Made by a program: the position numbers and the translations under genes
The notes under the pieces: generated by a model
What the model was told of the DNA's origin: nothing
Database searches by the model: none
The model's input: only the letters and a program-made list of their open reading frames with translations
Part shown: piece by piece, positions 50,440 to 62,000 of the stretch
Layout of the letters: every line of letters starts with the position of its first letter
Position numbering within the stretch: position 1 is the first letter of the stretch
Assembly (NCBI GenBank): GCA_050084515.1
Contig: CM114274.1
Span: forward strand, 14,508,001 to 14,572,000
Reading direction: 5' to 3'
Length of the DNA stretch: 64,000 bases
Source: Blasia pusilla
Lineage: Eukaryota; Marchantiophyta; Marchantiopsida; Blasiales

Positions 50440-50520
50440 TACAAACTCACCAAGTACAGCAGCGGAGGCCGTACCAGGCCTTAAACAGGCTCGATGGGTG
50501 AAAGTAGTCCTGAACAGCAA
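50440..50520 (+). pseudogene. Possible decayed 5S rRNA-derived segment in the element 2 leader
   Basis: AACTCACCAAGTACAGCAGC and, 48 bases after its start, GATGGGTGA resemble the A-box and C-box parts of the clear 5S-derived segment at 58359-58433. The flank after GATGGGTGA (AGTA...AACA) also matches that copy. It lies about 0.85 kb inside the 5' LTR, as in the other element. Weak on its own; the shared position raises its credibility. Confidence 0.35.
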
Positions 50521-51010
50521 CGGCGACCGTAGAAAATCGAATCGGCGGCAACACTGGCAACTGACAGCGGCGGTGGCAAGTGGCGGCGGTGGTGAAGGAA
50601 ACTCGCATTGGCAGTGACTAGCAACAGCAGCGGCAACGGTGACCAGCGGCAGCGGTGGCGTTGCCAACGGTGGCGGTTGGTTTAGGGTTTGACAATTTTT
50701 ACCTTAAAAATTGGCTGTTTGCAAAATTGGTCATAACTTTCTGCTCGCAGCTTCAAATTGCGCACTCTATGTTGCACAGCGTGCACCGCTTCACGATCTA
50801 CAAAGGCAACGAAAATTTTTTTCAACCAAATATTCCAATAAAAATTGACGGGGAATGTTGTAAAACCCTTCAATCTGCTATCCTACAAGAAATTTGGCAG
50901 CGCTTCCGTGCTGATTTCTCCCAACGGAAATTTCAAACATGTAGAATCAGAAATCAAGTATGTACATGGTGCTCTCGAGAGCATAGGCATGGGGGAAATA
51001 AAGGAAGAAA

Positions 51011-51085
51011 TTTCTCTTTCTTTCCTTTGGTTCCCTTTCCCTCCTGAAGGGGGAGGGAAAGGGAACCAAAGGAAAGAAAGAGAAA
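51011..51085. repeat. Perfect 34-bp inverted repeat in the element 2 leader
   Basis: The left arm 51011-51044 is pyrimidine-rich (TTTCTCTTTCTTTCC... ending CCTCC); the right arm 51052-51085 is its exact reverse complement; the loop is 7 bases (TGAAGGG). It lies about 250 bp inside the 5' LTR on the leader side. Perfect identity of both arms in an otherwise decayed element is striking. Confidence 0.95.
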
Positions 51086-51822
51086 ATTAAAGGAAGGGAT
51101 TAAGACCTCTCAATCTCTAAAGAAATTTGGGCGCGAAAGCTCTTCCACACAAAAAATCAGAAAAGAAACAGAAAAATCAAGTGGCTCTTGCTCCGGTGAG
51201 TACTCCCATGAGGCGCTGAACGGGGAACACGGTCTCCAACGTGCACCAACAACGAGTGACCAATGAGCTCCTCCATTGAAACTCTATCACTCCTTCATCC
51301 TTTCTTTGTAAATCAATGAAATCTCACATCAATATCTCACACCAAACTCTCCATGGTGTGCACCCTCTCTCATGTCAAACCAAACCCACTCTCCTAATTA
51401 GAGGCTTGGGTTACACACACAAGGCAAGGAGGACCATAGCTGTGCCGCTTCATGCCACGAGGTTTAATAAAGAGAGGATGAGCTCTCAAGTTCTCTCTCT
51501 TGGAGGTATACCCCCTTTCCTCTCTCAAGCTCTCTCCTTGGTAACCTATGCTCGCTGGTTATTTCCTTGGCTCTTGACCTGTTGTAGCGGGTCAAGGGCC
51601 ACTTCCAAAAGTAGAAAGTTAACTATATCACAAACAAAAACTTACCCAAAATAGTAAGTTCCTCAATATGGCTCCAAATAAGCGGAAACGAAAGGGAAAC
51701 CTGCTCTCGTAGGTTACCCATGGCCTCAAACTGGTCATCCTAGGCCTCCTAAGGTTATCAACCAGTATCTCCAAAGGCACTCTAGATCTCACCGATCTAT
51801 CCTAAAAGTTGTGACAAGGCCT

Positions 51823-53497
51823 TCATGGCCTCGATCGAAAATTGATTTCAGACTTCCCCAATGGACTCTAAGGAAATGAAACATAGTCTGAATCATAGGA
51901 GGAGTATAAGCACTGGACTAGTTGGTCAGATCAATGAAGATTGGAAACCTAAGTGTCTAGATTCTAAAGACACACAAAAAGTACATTGAAATAATTATGC
52001 TTGGAAATAAAAGAGATAAAGGACAAACACAATAAGCGTTTGTGATTTGTACTTACCCAATCAATATGTTTTGATAGTTAATTACTAGACTTCACTAATC
52101 TAATTACAAACTAAAGATGAAAGTACCAACTTCTAAGCACTTGTTGCAAGAAAGAATGATGTAGACTCACACCATAATACAAATTGAAGACAAAATTCTG
52201 CAATATTGCAATATACTACAAAGGATACAAAGAAGTTGGAGAGATTGATATAGTGCTACGCAATAGAGAGTGAGTGGAGTCAATACACATTGCTATAGAT
52301 ATGCAGACACTATAGGGAAAATTTAAGACATACTCAAGGAAGAAGTTAGAAAGAATCCAAACCAATCTGAACAGTGGGGACTTCAAAGAAAAAACCAAGA
52401 TGAGCTGAAAATAGTAGAAGCTTGGTAGTTGGAGCCTCAGCCAACAGCAAATTTAAAGCTGCTAAATTGTTGTTGATAGTGGACTTTGAAGACAAAAGAA
52501 ACTTTAAATTTGCAAGTAATGCGAAAAAAATAGCACAAAGCAATAAAAAAAAGCTACTACCAAGGCCTTGAGTGAACTAGACACACAAAATGCACAAAGT
52601 AGAAGCACAATTGAAGTAATCAAATTTAGTGTCTTGGAAATACAAAGCACACGATACAAAAGTGGAGAGACAATGTCATGGTCTTATAGAGCAAAGAAGT
52701 GGAGAAAACAAGTGGAGCGATTGGGAAATTGGGAAAATGAGAGGGCTTCAAGCCTAAGTTAGCCCAACTACCCCAACTACCCTAAGTCCTCAATCCCTTC
52801 TTTGTGCCTCATCCGCCAAGTTTGCCACTCGTGAGCCCCAAGTGAGCAATTCTAGTTTCCCTATATCCAACAAATAAAGGAGAGACACTTGATCTTTTCC
52901 CCTTCCCACCAAAACTTCTCCATCTGTCAAAAAGTCAGGTGGGTCATCTTTTGATGGAAATCCAATGATGTGCACTAAATTTTAAGAGTTCTAATTCTGT
53001 AGAATCATATTCTAACGCCAAAAAGTTTGGTGTCGGTCTTTCTTCCAATTACATCTACATCGGATTGGGGATTTATGAATTCTTATCGATTGCTTTTACA
53101 AAAGAAATCAATTCTTGTTGCACATTGGTGGGAAGATAATATCAAAACTTATTGATTTCAACTTTCAAGCCTATGACGAAGTTTGCTTCATTAAGAAAGG
53201 TGGTTGGAGTTTGGTCTTATATGCAAGAATAATTTTCTATAAGATGGGATAAGTTATGAAATGAAACAGATGAATTTACAATGCTTGCACGATAAAGATT
53301 GATACAAGATCGCCAAAGATGGAAGGTTGGAACATACATATTGCAAGGATAAAGAAATCCACATTTTCTCCATTGATAGAGGCAAGAGATAGCCACGCTT
53401 ACTTACTAGATACCTCCTTTCAACAATTGCACTTGTTGCAAGCTCTATAAGATAAAGCAGCCTTGTATCCATGCCGTAACATGGGATAAAGGAGTAG
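51823..53497. other. Anonymous AT-rich stretch between two gypsy elements
   Basis: Frames of 60-90 codons without motifs. No LTR, transposon end or RNA gene recognised. Its right end (GGAGTAGGG) is the left flank of the next gypsy element. Confidence 0.4.
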
Positions 53498-54089
53498 GGT
53501 GTCGTGCGAATCCACATCGTCATACAACATACATCGCTGACATACCATACTCACATACACACATAACATAGACGAGAGCATCCACAAACACAAGTGTACC
53601 ACAACTGAAATCCGTGAAAGACCTACTGTCATAAAACACGTATAGAATCACATACAATCGAGCCAAACCCACTCCACGATGGGAGAATCTAGGTCGAAGC
53701 TTGCGAGAAACACCATAGCCAAGAGCTCTACTCACTACCAAGGCTAACTCCCAACGCAACAGGCTCAACTCAAAGAACTGATTCTAATGAGTTTTTTGAG
53801 TGCACTCCCCCTTATATCCTCCAACCAAAGAGCGGGCCCTACTGGAAAGGTCACCCTCAACTGAGTAACCCCCAACCCTATGTATGAAATCGCATCTCTA
53901 CCTAGACATTGCGGCCCTACATAAGGTATGGCCTCTACTAGCACACTATACTCTACGACATAATCCGTATGGTCATGACAGTTGTCGTGCGAATCCACAT
54001 CGTCATACAACATACATTGCTGAAATACCATACTCACATACATACATAACATAGACGAGAGCATCCACAAACACAAGTGTACCACAACT
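53498..54089 (-). repeat. 3' LTR of element 3 bracketed by a 110-bp direct repeat
   Basis: TGTCGTGCGAATCCACATCG begins both 53498 and 53984. Each copy continues for about 107-110 bp to GTGTACCACAACT. Between them lies the LTR body (53608-53981), which matches the 5' LTR body (59307-59691). The second copy abuts the polypurine tract. The 5' LTR body is not flanked by either copy. Confidence 0.85.
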
Positions 54090-54362
54090 CGCCCCCCTAA
54101 CTAGCGATTAGGTCCCTCTAACTCCCAATTAGCCCTATACATCTACTACATGCTATACACCTTCTTGGATGCACGAATCAGAAGGTTGCCCCATCGTTAG
54201 TCGCACATCTGTAATCCATATCATGCAAAGATCAAGTCATCTACTCCTCCTAAGTACATCGAGGACAAACCCACCTTCCAGTAGGAACAACATCCATACG
54301 TGGAGTCAAACACATCATGTGCCAACCCCTAGAACACCGATCACACACCAACATACGGTGCG

Positions 54363-55474
54363 TTACACAAGACACCCACACAACATGCACCTCAAGCTAG
54401 CACGTATCATGGCTAAGCTTGGGTCAACAGTACCATCCACATTTGGAAGATGACATGGCGCATAATTACGCACATGGTCCTTCCAAACAACTCCATCACG
54501 ACCCTCCAACATGAGAACTCCAGAAGCTAACACCTCGCGCACTCGTAAAAAAGTGCGGCCTGCCGTCACATCCAACGTTGTCGATGCAATCTGCTGCAAA
54601 AAGACATAGTCCCCCACATGGAACCTACAAATCGATGGTCAATAACCCCCACCCCGAATGGTTGCATACCGCAACGTATCCCTGTGTTGAGCAATGGCAA
54701 GATTCTCAAAGGCTGTTGACATAACTCTCCAAAAGAGCTCTTCCCGCTGAGAACACACTCTCATCCACATCTCTGGGTCATCAAGGTTCACCACCTCACT
54801 AGACTCCCGACAAATTGCTGCTGGCAAGTCTGGATCTCGGCCGTATAACAGAAAAAAAGGTGAGAAGGAAGCCAAGGGTGCTTGGCGACTGAACCTATAC
54901 CCCATGACTAACCATGGCAACTGAATATCCCAATCTCCAAGATTCCCCTTCGGTAGGCCATACTTGCACAATGCTCTCTTCACTTTCTAAACCACACGCT
55001 CAGCCAAACCATCCGCCTCTAGATGATCTCGAGACGTGGTCAGATGATCAATCAACGCCTTGTCACACAAGACCTGAAACTCACCCTGAAACTCAGACCT
55101 GGTCGGTCAAGACGCCAGGTAGTGCACCAAAATGACTAAGCACTCTATCAAGAAATGCGTACGCCGTTCCCTCACTTGCCTTGTCAGATAATGCCACCAA
55201 CTCAATCCACTTGGAGAAGTGCTCCACCATCACCAACACATATCAATGATGTAAATACCAACGGTAACGGTCCCGCAAAGTCCACACTCCAACGGTAACC
55301 CAACCCCATAATAGGCAAGGGGTGTAACTGTGGTGTAGGGGCATTGAATGATGCCCTCACCCGGTCACAAACCATACAACGTGACACCAACTGCTGCACC
55401 TGAGTATGCATGCCACGCCACCAATATTGACCAAGGAGTAAGCTATACGTACGCTTTACCCCAAAATGTCCCAA
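54363..55474 (-). pseudogene. Integrase of element 3, frameshifted
   Basis: 55474-55202: the H2C2 zinc region (GHFGVKRTYSLLLGQYWW, then SRCMVCDRV) and the catalytic core start (YRWSVDFAGPLPL). 54983-54639: the core end (FSPFFLLYGRDPDLPAAI). 54617-54363: a C-terminal tail with DHVRNYAPCHLP. The three reads are in different frames. The enzyme would insert the cDNA into chromosomal DNA. No chromodomain follows. Confidence 0.85.
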
Positions 55475-57360
55475 CTCCTCATGGGCATGTCGCTGTCGCT
55501 CTCTCGAGCCAAATGCGGCACTACTTGTACTCTACCATCCTCCCACACACGGAGAATATGTGTTCCCTCCAATCGATACCTCTTAGCACGTTGAAGAACA
55601 CGGTCTCGCTCCTTAGCACTCACTATGCCTCGCAATCTACTGGTCCGTAGGAAATCCAACACCAACGCATCATCATGAATATCACGCTGATCCGTAGCAC
55701 CATCTCCAACCTTAGGGTGTGAAGGCTGGCCATCTACCCTCTGACTAGAGTAAGATATCATGTGGTCCTCCATACTAGAGTCCACCCCTAACCAACATAA
55801 AAAGGTGGATGCATGCCAACCTAACACCATCTCCTCATCAACCTCGCCATGCCATCTAGCCCCAGTTGTATCCTCTTGGCTAGTACATGGGTTCCTACTC
55901 AATCCATCAACATCAAGGTTGGAAACTCCAGGTCTATGTACCACATGGAAGTCATACTCCTGTAAGATAAGAGCCCACCGTGCAAGCTTCCCTATAAGCT
56001 TGTCAGACTCCATCAACCACTTGAGTGACTGGTGATCAGTAACAAGGGTAAACTGTGTGCCAAACAAGTAACACCTAAAGTGTGCCACAGCCCACACTAC
56101 TGCCAAGCACTCTCCCTCAAATGAACTATAGCGCGACTCCGCTACATTATTCGAACGACTTGCATAGGCCACCACAAACTCCATGTGCTCATCATCATGT
56201 TGTGTCAACAATGCTCCAAGTCCCAACCTACTCCAATCAGTGTGTAACTGAAATGGGCGCCCTCTGATAGGTCTCGTGAAGATAGGTGCTGCCACCAACT
56301 AGGCCTTAAGCTCCACAAAAGCTCTCTCCTGATTATCTCCCCAGTGCCACTCTTGATCTGATTTCAGCAATTGGTTCAAAGGCTTTGCCATAGCACTAAA
56401 TCCCTTCACATACCTCCGATAGTAGTTCGCCAATCCCATGAATGCCCGAACTCTACTCACATCTACCGGATGTAGAATAAGTGCAATAGCCTCCACCTTT
56501 GCTTGCTGAACTCCCAAACCACCTGGATAGATCACATGACCCAAGTACTCAACATCCTCATGGAAGAACTTACACTTTGCTGGATGCAAACGTAGACCAT
56601 GAGCTTTCAACTGCTCAAACACCATCTGCAAATGTATTTGATGCTCCTCCATCGTGTTATTGAACACCAAGATATCATCAATGTAACACCAAACAAAATC
56701 CAACCCTGCTAGGATCATGTCCATCACTCTCTGAAACTCGGCAGGTGCATTCTTCAACCTAAAGGGTAAGAATTTCCACTGGTACAAACAATCCTTGCCA
56801 TGAGAGTTGACACCCCAAAATGCTGTCTTGGCCTTGTCACTCTCTCGAATCGGAAATTGATGGTATCCTACCCGAAGATCCAAAGTACTAAAAATCTTTG
56901 CCTGTTCCACCACATCAAAGATCTCCTCAAGTATAGGCATGGCATACCTATCGGCCTTGGTTTGCTGATTGATAGGACGATAATCTCCACACATCCGCCT
57001 ATCCGTGTAGTTGCCATGCATATCCTTTTTAGCAGGCATGACAGTGGTTGATGCATACTCTCCATGCGACAACTCCACTAATCCAGCCTCCAAAAGGTCC
57101 AACGTCCTACTCTGAATCAGGTCCCTCTCCATATCACTATATCCGTAGGGACGACAGAAGATTGGCGTATCACTAGCCAAATCAATCTGTATACCGGGTC
57201 CAACCAGAGAACCCAACTCCTTCATGCTAAAGGCAAAACAACTCCTATAAGCACGTAGGAATTGTGTCAAGCATCGTTTCTCACCTCCCGTAAGCTTGGG
57301 CCCAAGTAATGGCTCCCAAGTCTCCTCCACTGGCACACTAGAGGGAGAAGACGATGCCAT
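55456..57360 (-). pseudogene. Gypsy reverse transcriptase-RNase H, single in-frame stop
   Basis: One continuous frame interrupted only by a TAG at 56299-56301. The first part (353 residues from the Met at 57360) contains TWEPLLGPKLTGGEKR, RMCGDYRPIN (121-130), FSTLDLRVGYHQ with catalytic Asp 161, and YIDD at 226-229. FLPFRLKNAP carries Arg where PFGLKNAP is usual. The second part (56298 down) contains LHTDWSRLGLGA, EGECLAVVWAV and LVTDHQSLKWLM, the three acidic RNase H motifs, and HRPGVSNLDVDGLSR. It runs into the integrase zinc region. Together they would copy the element RNA into DNA; the stop and the Gly-to-Arg change suggest recent inactivation. Confidence 0.92.
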
Positions 57361-58358
57361 TGGCTGCTACGCAACCCCCTCACAAGATGGTACACCCTTA
57401 GCTACACCATCATCTGAGCAAATAGCTCCTCCACCAGCATGAGCAACCAACTCCACATGCCCAGCCATTACATCCCATTTACTCCAAGGATGCAAAATAC
57501 TACTCTCCTTGCCCCCAACCGATGCCTCTACCGTCCCGGTAGCCATCGAGCTCATTACAAGGGGTGGAAGACCCACAGACATAGTCCGAAGTCAACGTTG
57601 CTCGGTCATGTCCCAAATCAATGGAGCTGCAACACTCGATAACAACATAGAAGACTCGGTGTTTGGAACACCATCGTCCTCCTCTTCATCAACCGTCGGA
57701 AGTGGAAAAGGTAGCCGATACCTAAATCCAATCCGTGTGAAACCACCACTGTCCGCATCACGGTCCCCAACCTGACCACCAGACAGCTCCGTGATGACCA
57801 ACGCCGATGCTGCCCCACCACCAAATTACCACCACTAAGTAACCAAGTGACGTCGATGTCGCTGTACTATTCTAGCTCTACTAGCTATGGGTGTAGGAAA
57901 CCTAACCTGTCATCACCATAAGAAGCCTCCCACGGTCTACTGGTCATCACTCCAGCCTCACTACCGGTAGCACACAGGAGTAACACTACTCTGGAAATCA
58001 GCGTCAACCCTAACAATGGGCGCGCAAGCAAGAAGCAACGATGCAGGGGATCCAAACACAGGAAGTCCAACGAAAACCCTCCAATCGCAAATGGAAATCA
58101 AGGTAACACAATCCACCAAACGTGGCGCCCCCTGAATCCACAGAACCCACCACACAATTCTAACGTAATAGCTACTCCGCCACGGGTCGATGACGTGCTA
58201 GTCAAACTTGCAGCACCTGAAAATATCACCTGTATGGAGAGGCTACACCGTACTATGCGCTAGAGGTCCATCAACCAAAAACCTAAGATGCATAAAGTGC
58301 CTAACACCTCTCCGAACAGCACCAAATGATCTACAATAGTGTGTACACTGCCATAGTT

Positions 58359-58433
58359 AAGAACTCAGCAGTTAAGCGTCTTCCAGGCAGAATAGCCCAA
58401 AGATGGGTGACCAGTAATGCAACACTCAAATCA
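58359..58433 (+). pseudogene. 5S rRNA-derived segment in the leader of element 3 (antisense to the element)
   Basis: GAACTCAGCAGTTAAGCGT differs at one base from the A-box part of plant 5S rRNA (GAACTCCGCAGTTAAGCGT). Exactly 22 bases later comes GATGGGTGACC, the start of the C-box part, and 22 bases is also the spacing in 5S rRNA. The region between them is partly similar. The 5' third of 5S rRNA is not evident. It lies about 0.9 kb inside the 5' LTR. 5S-derived parts are known in Cassandra TRIM elements and SINE3; here the host is a gypsy element and the orientation is opposite. Confidence 0.75.
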
Positions 58434-59306
58434 CAAATCCTGCAAAAATTTCCTCACGCCCAAGCAAGAAAGCTTGCTTGCTTGCTCCTTGCTCCTTACT
58501 CTGCCTCTCACGCCCACTTGCCCCTAGCTACCATGAGTTGCCTCGAAGCCTTGAAACGCCGAGAAATGCTCGAGAGATGCCCCTATCGCCCCGTTCGCCA
58601 TGCTTCACTATGGAGAGAGGCCCAACCAGGGCGCCTCCAATGGGATAGGCGTCTCCAACAATGAACAAGTCACCAACCAACCAGCCCCTCCGATCCGCTG
58701 TCCACCATAGCCAGACCTTGAGCTAGTCCATAAAATTTCGATCAGCAATTACTCCGCAAATCCTTGACCAAAATTGAATCTGTTTCAACCTAAATTCAAT
58801 TGACCACCATGGCTATCTCTCCACAAAAAATCAGCTACAACCAAACTTTGTACTCCGAGCTAAAAATCAGACAAACTTGCCCTCCATACACCTCAAGAAT
58901 CGCAAATCCGACAGCGCTTCCGCCCAGTTTCATGCACGCAAAAATCCGCAATGCTCCACACACTCGAGCAGATAGCTTCACATGAGGTCACAATACAAGT
59001 AGCAACAGGAACCTCTCACCCAATCTGGATGAACTTCAACAGAGCTTCCGCACTCCAAGCTCTCCACATCAGAAAACCGTCGAACACGAACCAGAATCTT
59101 CAATCCTTGATAACTTCCAACTCCCTTGACAAAATCCGGCGATCTAAAGCGTGTTGGAAAGCTCTCAGCAAGGCGCTTCTTTCCCAACCAACCACGCACC
59201 AGATTCACACCTCCAACATACGCCACAAGCCACGAAAATCCGAGTACACAATCAGCCCTAACCAGATCCTACTGATCCACAATCGAAGCTACCATCGATC
59301 TACGTC

Positions 59307-59691
59307 AGTTCTTTGAGTGAAATCCATGAAAGACCTTCTGTCATAAAACACGTATAGAATCATATACAATCGAGCCAAACCCACTCCACGATGGGAGAAT
59401 CTACGTCGAAGCTTGCGGGAAACACCATAGCCAAGAGCTCTACTCACTACCAAGGCTAACTCCCAACGCAATAGGCTCAACTCAAAGAACTGATTGTAAT
59501 CAGTTCTTTGAGTGCACTCCACCTTATATCCTCCAACCTAAGAGCAGGCCCTACTGGAAAGGTCACCCTCAATTGAGTAACCCCCAACCCTATGTATGAA
59601 ATCGCATCTCTACCTAGATACTGCGGCCCTACATAAGGTATGGCCTCTACTAGCACACTATACTCTACGACATATTCCGTATGGTCATGAC
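59307..59691 (-). repeat. 5' LTR body of element 3
   Basis: Matches the 3' LTR body with scattered differences. It contains a perfect 16-bp inverted repeat with a 2-base loop (ACTCAAAGAACTGATT-GT-AATCAGTTCTTTGAGT, 59480-59513), which the 3' LTR keeps only imperfectly. A third copy of CAGTTCTTTGAGTG lies at the inner border (about 59295). No clear tRNA primer-binding site was recognised next to it. Confidence 0.8.
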
Positions 59692-62000
59692 AAGGGAGAG
59701 ATCTAATGAAGATATTCTCCACTTTATGGCTTAATAAGGCATGTAGAACAATGATTCTTGCAAGGTTTTTGGATTCTCCCTTTCTCCACCAATGGTGAAG
59801 GAAAAGAACAAACATAAGCACCTGGTACTCCTATTGGCATTATGCAATCCATTTATACAATATTGGCACATTATGAATTTTGGGATGGACTTGACCTCTT
59901 GTATTGCTTGAATAAGAGATCAAGAGTGGAGTTGTGCTTCAAGACCAAGGTATGGGTGTGGGAACAAATCCCCAAAATTCTTCCCCTAAGATATTGGTTT
60001 CCCTTTAAAGGTTTCTATGTCAAACACATGGGTAGATTAGGGATTCATAGGCAAAAACGTAAGACATGTACGAATAGAGGGGTCACAAGAGGCACAATAT
60101 CAAACCTCTTGTTGAAACCAAGTACAACACGTTTCTCGTACCAACTTTTTTTAGAGAGATATGTGGAATCCAACCATGATCAATTTGAAAAAAATGTTAT
60201 GTTGGGTCTCATACATTGTATGAGTATTCAAATGACAAAGACTAGATGGAGAAATATCCATGGTTTGAGGACCATGAATGGAGCATAAAAGGCAGCGTAT
60301 ATCATGAAATGGTTGTGGAAGAAGCAATGTGGGATAAGGTGCAGATGGAACTCATAAGGAGTGAGTGCATAGAGAGGCCTTTGCACTAGGCTATGTTTAG
60401 CATGAATGGATCCAATACTGGTATGAAAAACGAAGTTTGCTGGCTGCATTGTTTTTCATTTGCCGATGAATTTTGTGCGACATACCCCCGGCCTTGGAAG
60501 TCTTGGAGGGAGGAAAAGTTAGCGTGTTTACAACTTCGTTAGAAGAAATTTGTTTATCTATGCTAAGTTTCCAAGTTCACTTTATTATAAAGACAAATCT
60601 AATAAGAAATAAGGAAAATTAACATCGCAAGAGGGAATGATGCAAGAAGAAAGTGACAACAAATCAACACAAAAAGATTAAGGAATTAAGTGATTATTTG
60701 TTTGAAATAAAGTCGACAAAAGTGTAGACCGCAACGGGTGACCACCTTAGGCGCATGAGTGGCCATTAACACTTGTCTACTCATATATCCTATCCTTGTT
60801 CGTGAGATCTTTTGACAAGCATCCCCAATTCTGAAATTCAACTTAATAAGTCCACGGTAAGAGATTTTCATTCTAACCGGGATCTTATGACAAGCGTCAA
60901 CTCCAAATTTCAACGCAAGAAGTTCATCGAGGGAACCCTAAGAACCCTAATTCATCATTGTTTGTGCCTCCAAGTAACTAAGTAGCGAGTGCATCCAAGT
61001 GCCGATCTATATTTAAGTCGCTCGGTGTGGAGTGGTATAAATATGCAAATATTTTTGTGAAGTCTCAATCGATCATGAGTGGGAATGACGGCCAATGTAC
61101 ACTGTAATTTTTTGGTAAGCCACGTGAATGGGTCCTTGAGCTCATCCCAGTTCGCCGCTTGTTCTCATGGTGGAATTTTTCTCTGGTTTGGTGCAATTCG
61201 GTCTTTGGATTGGATTTCTTTCTGTTTTGTTGCGAAAAGGCTGTCAGAGTCGAGCGCGAAACGAAGGCTTGTATGCTGTTCATGTCGAACTTCCCCCTTG
61301 CGTCGTGATCTTGATGCGTCCATGTGTGGCTCGATGTCTCATTGGCATCTATCGCCCTCGAGTGCCTTGCCAATTTCTGCAACGATTCACTATTTCCTGT
61401 CTTCTCTCTTTGATGAAGGAAGAGCTTGAAATCACAAGGAAGGCTCGGGATGCTATCTAATTACAGTGAGTGATCTGGCTGCAGCAGCACGTGCTTACCA
61501 TGATAGCTCACGGGTTGGAAACGGGAACCGCTAGCACTCTTGGTGCAACAGAAGTAGAGAATCCCGTGCATTCTTCACGTCAATTGGCGGGGAAAGAGTA
61601 AGATCTCCTCTCTGTCAGCAATGTTTAGATCTATGGCAACACTAGGCGGAGGTCCAGATGTTGTTTTCCTGGAGACAATTAATTCCGTTTAGTTCATCAC
61701 GTTTTGAACACGACTTTCGCTTTCTGAAGTGTTATAAGTTGATCTCGCATATATGCCCATTTTTAGTGGCCTTGATGATATCGCAGCTGTCAATTATCTG
61801 AGATTTGATCGTTGATGACTTCGTTGAGTCCTAGAGATATGGCGTCTCATTGATAGATCATGAGGGTAGTCTTTAGCCTACTTCAATCAATCTCCGGTAT
61901 CTGGATATTTAGGTTCCAAGTGGGCGACGTTATGTTATGTGTTCTTCCTAAATCCTCCGAGCTCCTCTCTCCACCAGATCTATCAACCTTGAGCAGATCT
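59692..62000. other. No gene recognised; possible promoter-like stretch at 61.0-61.6 kb
   Basis: To about 60950 the sequence is anonymous. From about 61030 a TATA-like GTATAAATATGC is followed by balanced, T/G-rich sequence with overlapping frames of 105-116 codons on both strands (61065-61460). No domain was recognised and the frames overlap, so coding cannot be claimed. A small unidentified gene or a gene fragment remains possible. Confidence 0.35.

Larger units (their letters stand above)
44728..51822 (-). mobile_element. Ty3/gypsy element with gag but without most of pol (element 2)
   Basis: Minus orientation. The 5' LTR spans about 51330-51822 (outer end GTTGTGACA, reading TGTCACAAC on the element strand). 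Then come a leader (50400-51300) with a strong hairpin and a decayed 5S-like segment, gag (about 49290-49990), a gag-pol region (45000-46080 and 48050-49290) and the reverse-transcriptase N-terminus (about 44880-44800, TWEPDIGPKLTG and FLRSYRTFFAF). At 44800 pol stops, and a 73-base TGTTGTGCG... segment (44728 on) ends the element. The rest of reverse transcriptase, RNase H and integrase are absent. A 1.95-kb AT-rich block (46090-48040) interrupts the middle. Confidence 0.75.
53498..59691 (-). mobile_element. Ty3/gypsy element with nearly intact pol, no recognisable gag (element 3)
   Basis: Minus orientation. 5' LTR body at 59307-59691, leader and spacer at 57370-59306, reverse transcriptase and RNase H at 57360-55456, integrase at 55474-54363, 3' non-coding region, polypurine tract TTAGGGGGGCG (54090-54100) and a 3' LTR at 53498-53981 with side repeats. 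The outer ends read TGTCGTG and CATGACA, a short inverted terminus, and are flanked by AGGG on both sides, a possible 4-bp target duplication. Between LTR and pol there are only about 1.9 kb with no capsid or zinc-knuckle signature, so gag has been lost. One stop and two frameshifts affect pol. Confidence 0.85.

Noticed and set aside
53494-59695. AGGG on both sides as proof of the exact ends of element 3
   Set aside because: Only four bases, and the family's LTR borders are ambiguous; kept as supporting evidence only.
61065-61460. Overlapping frames of 97-116 codons as a new gene
   Set aside because: Open on both strands with no motif; a TATA-like word alone is too weak to call a gene.
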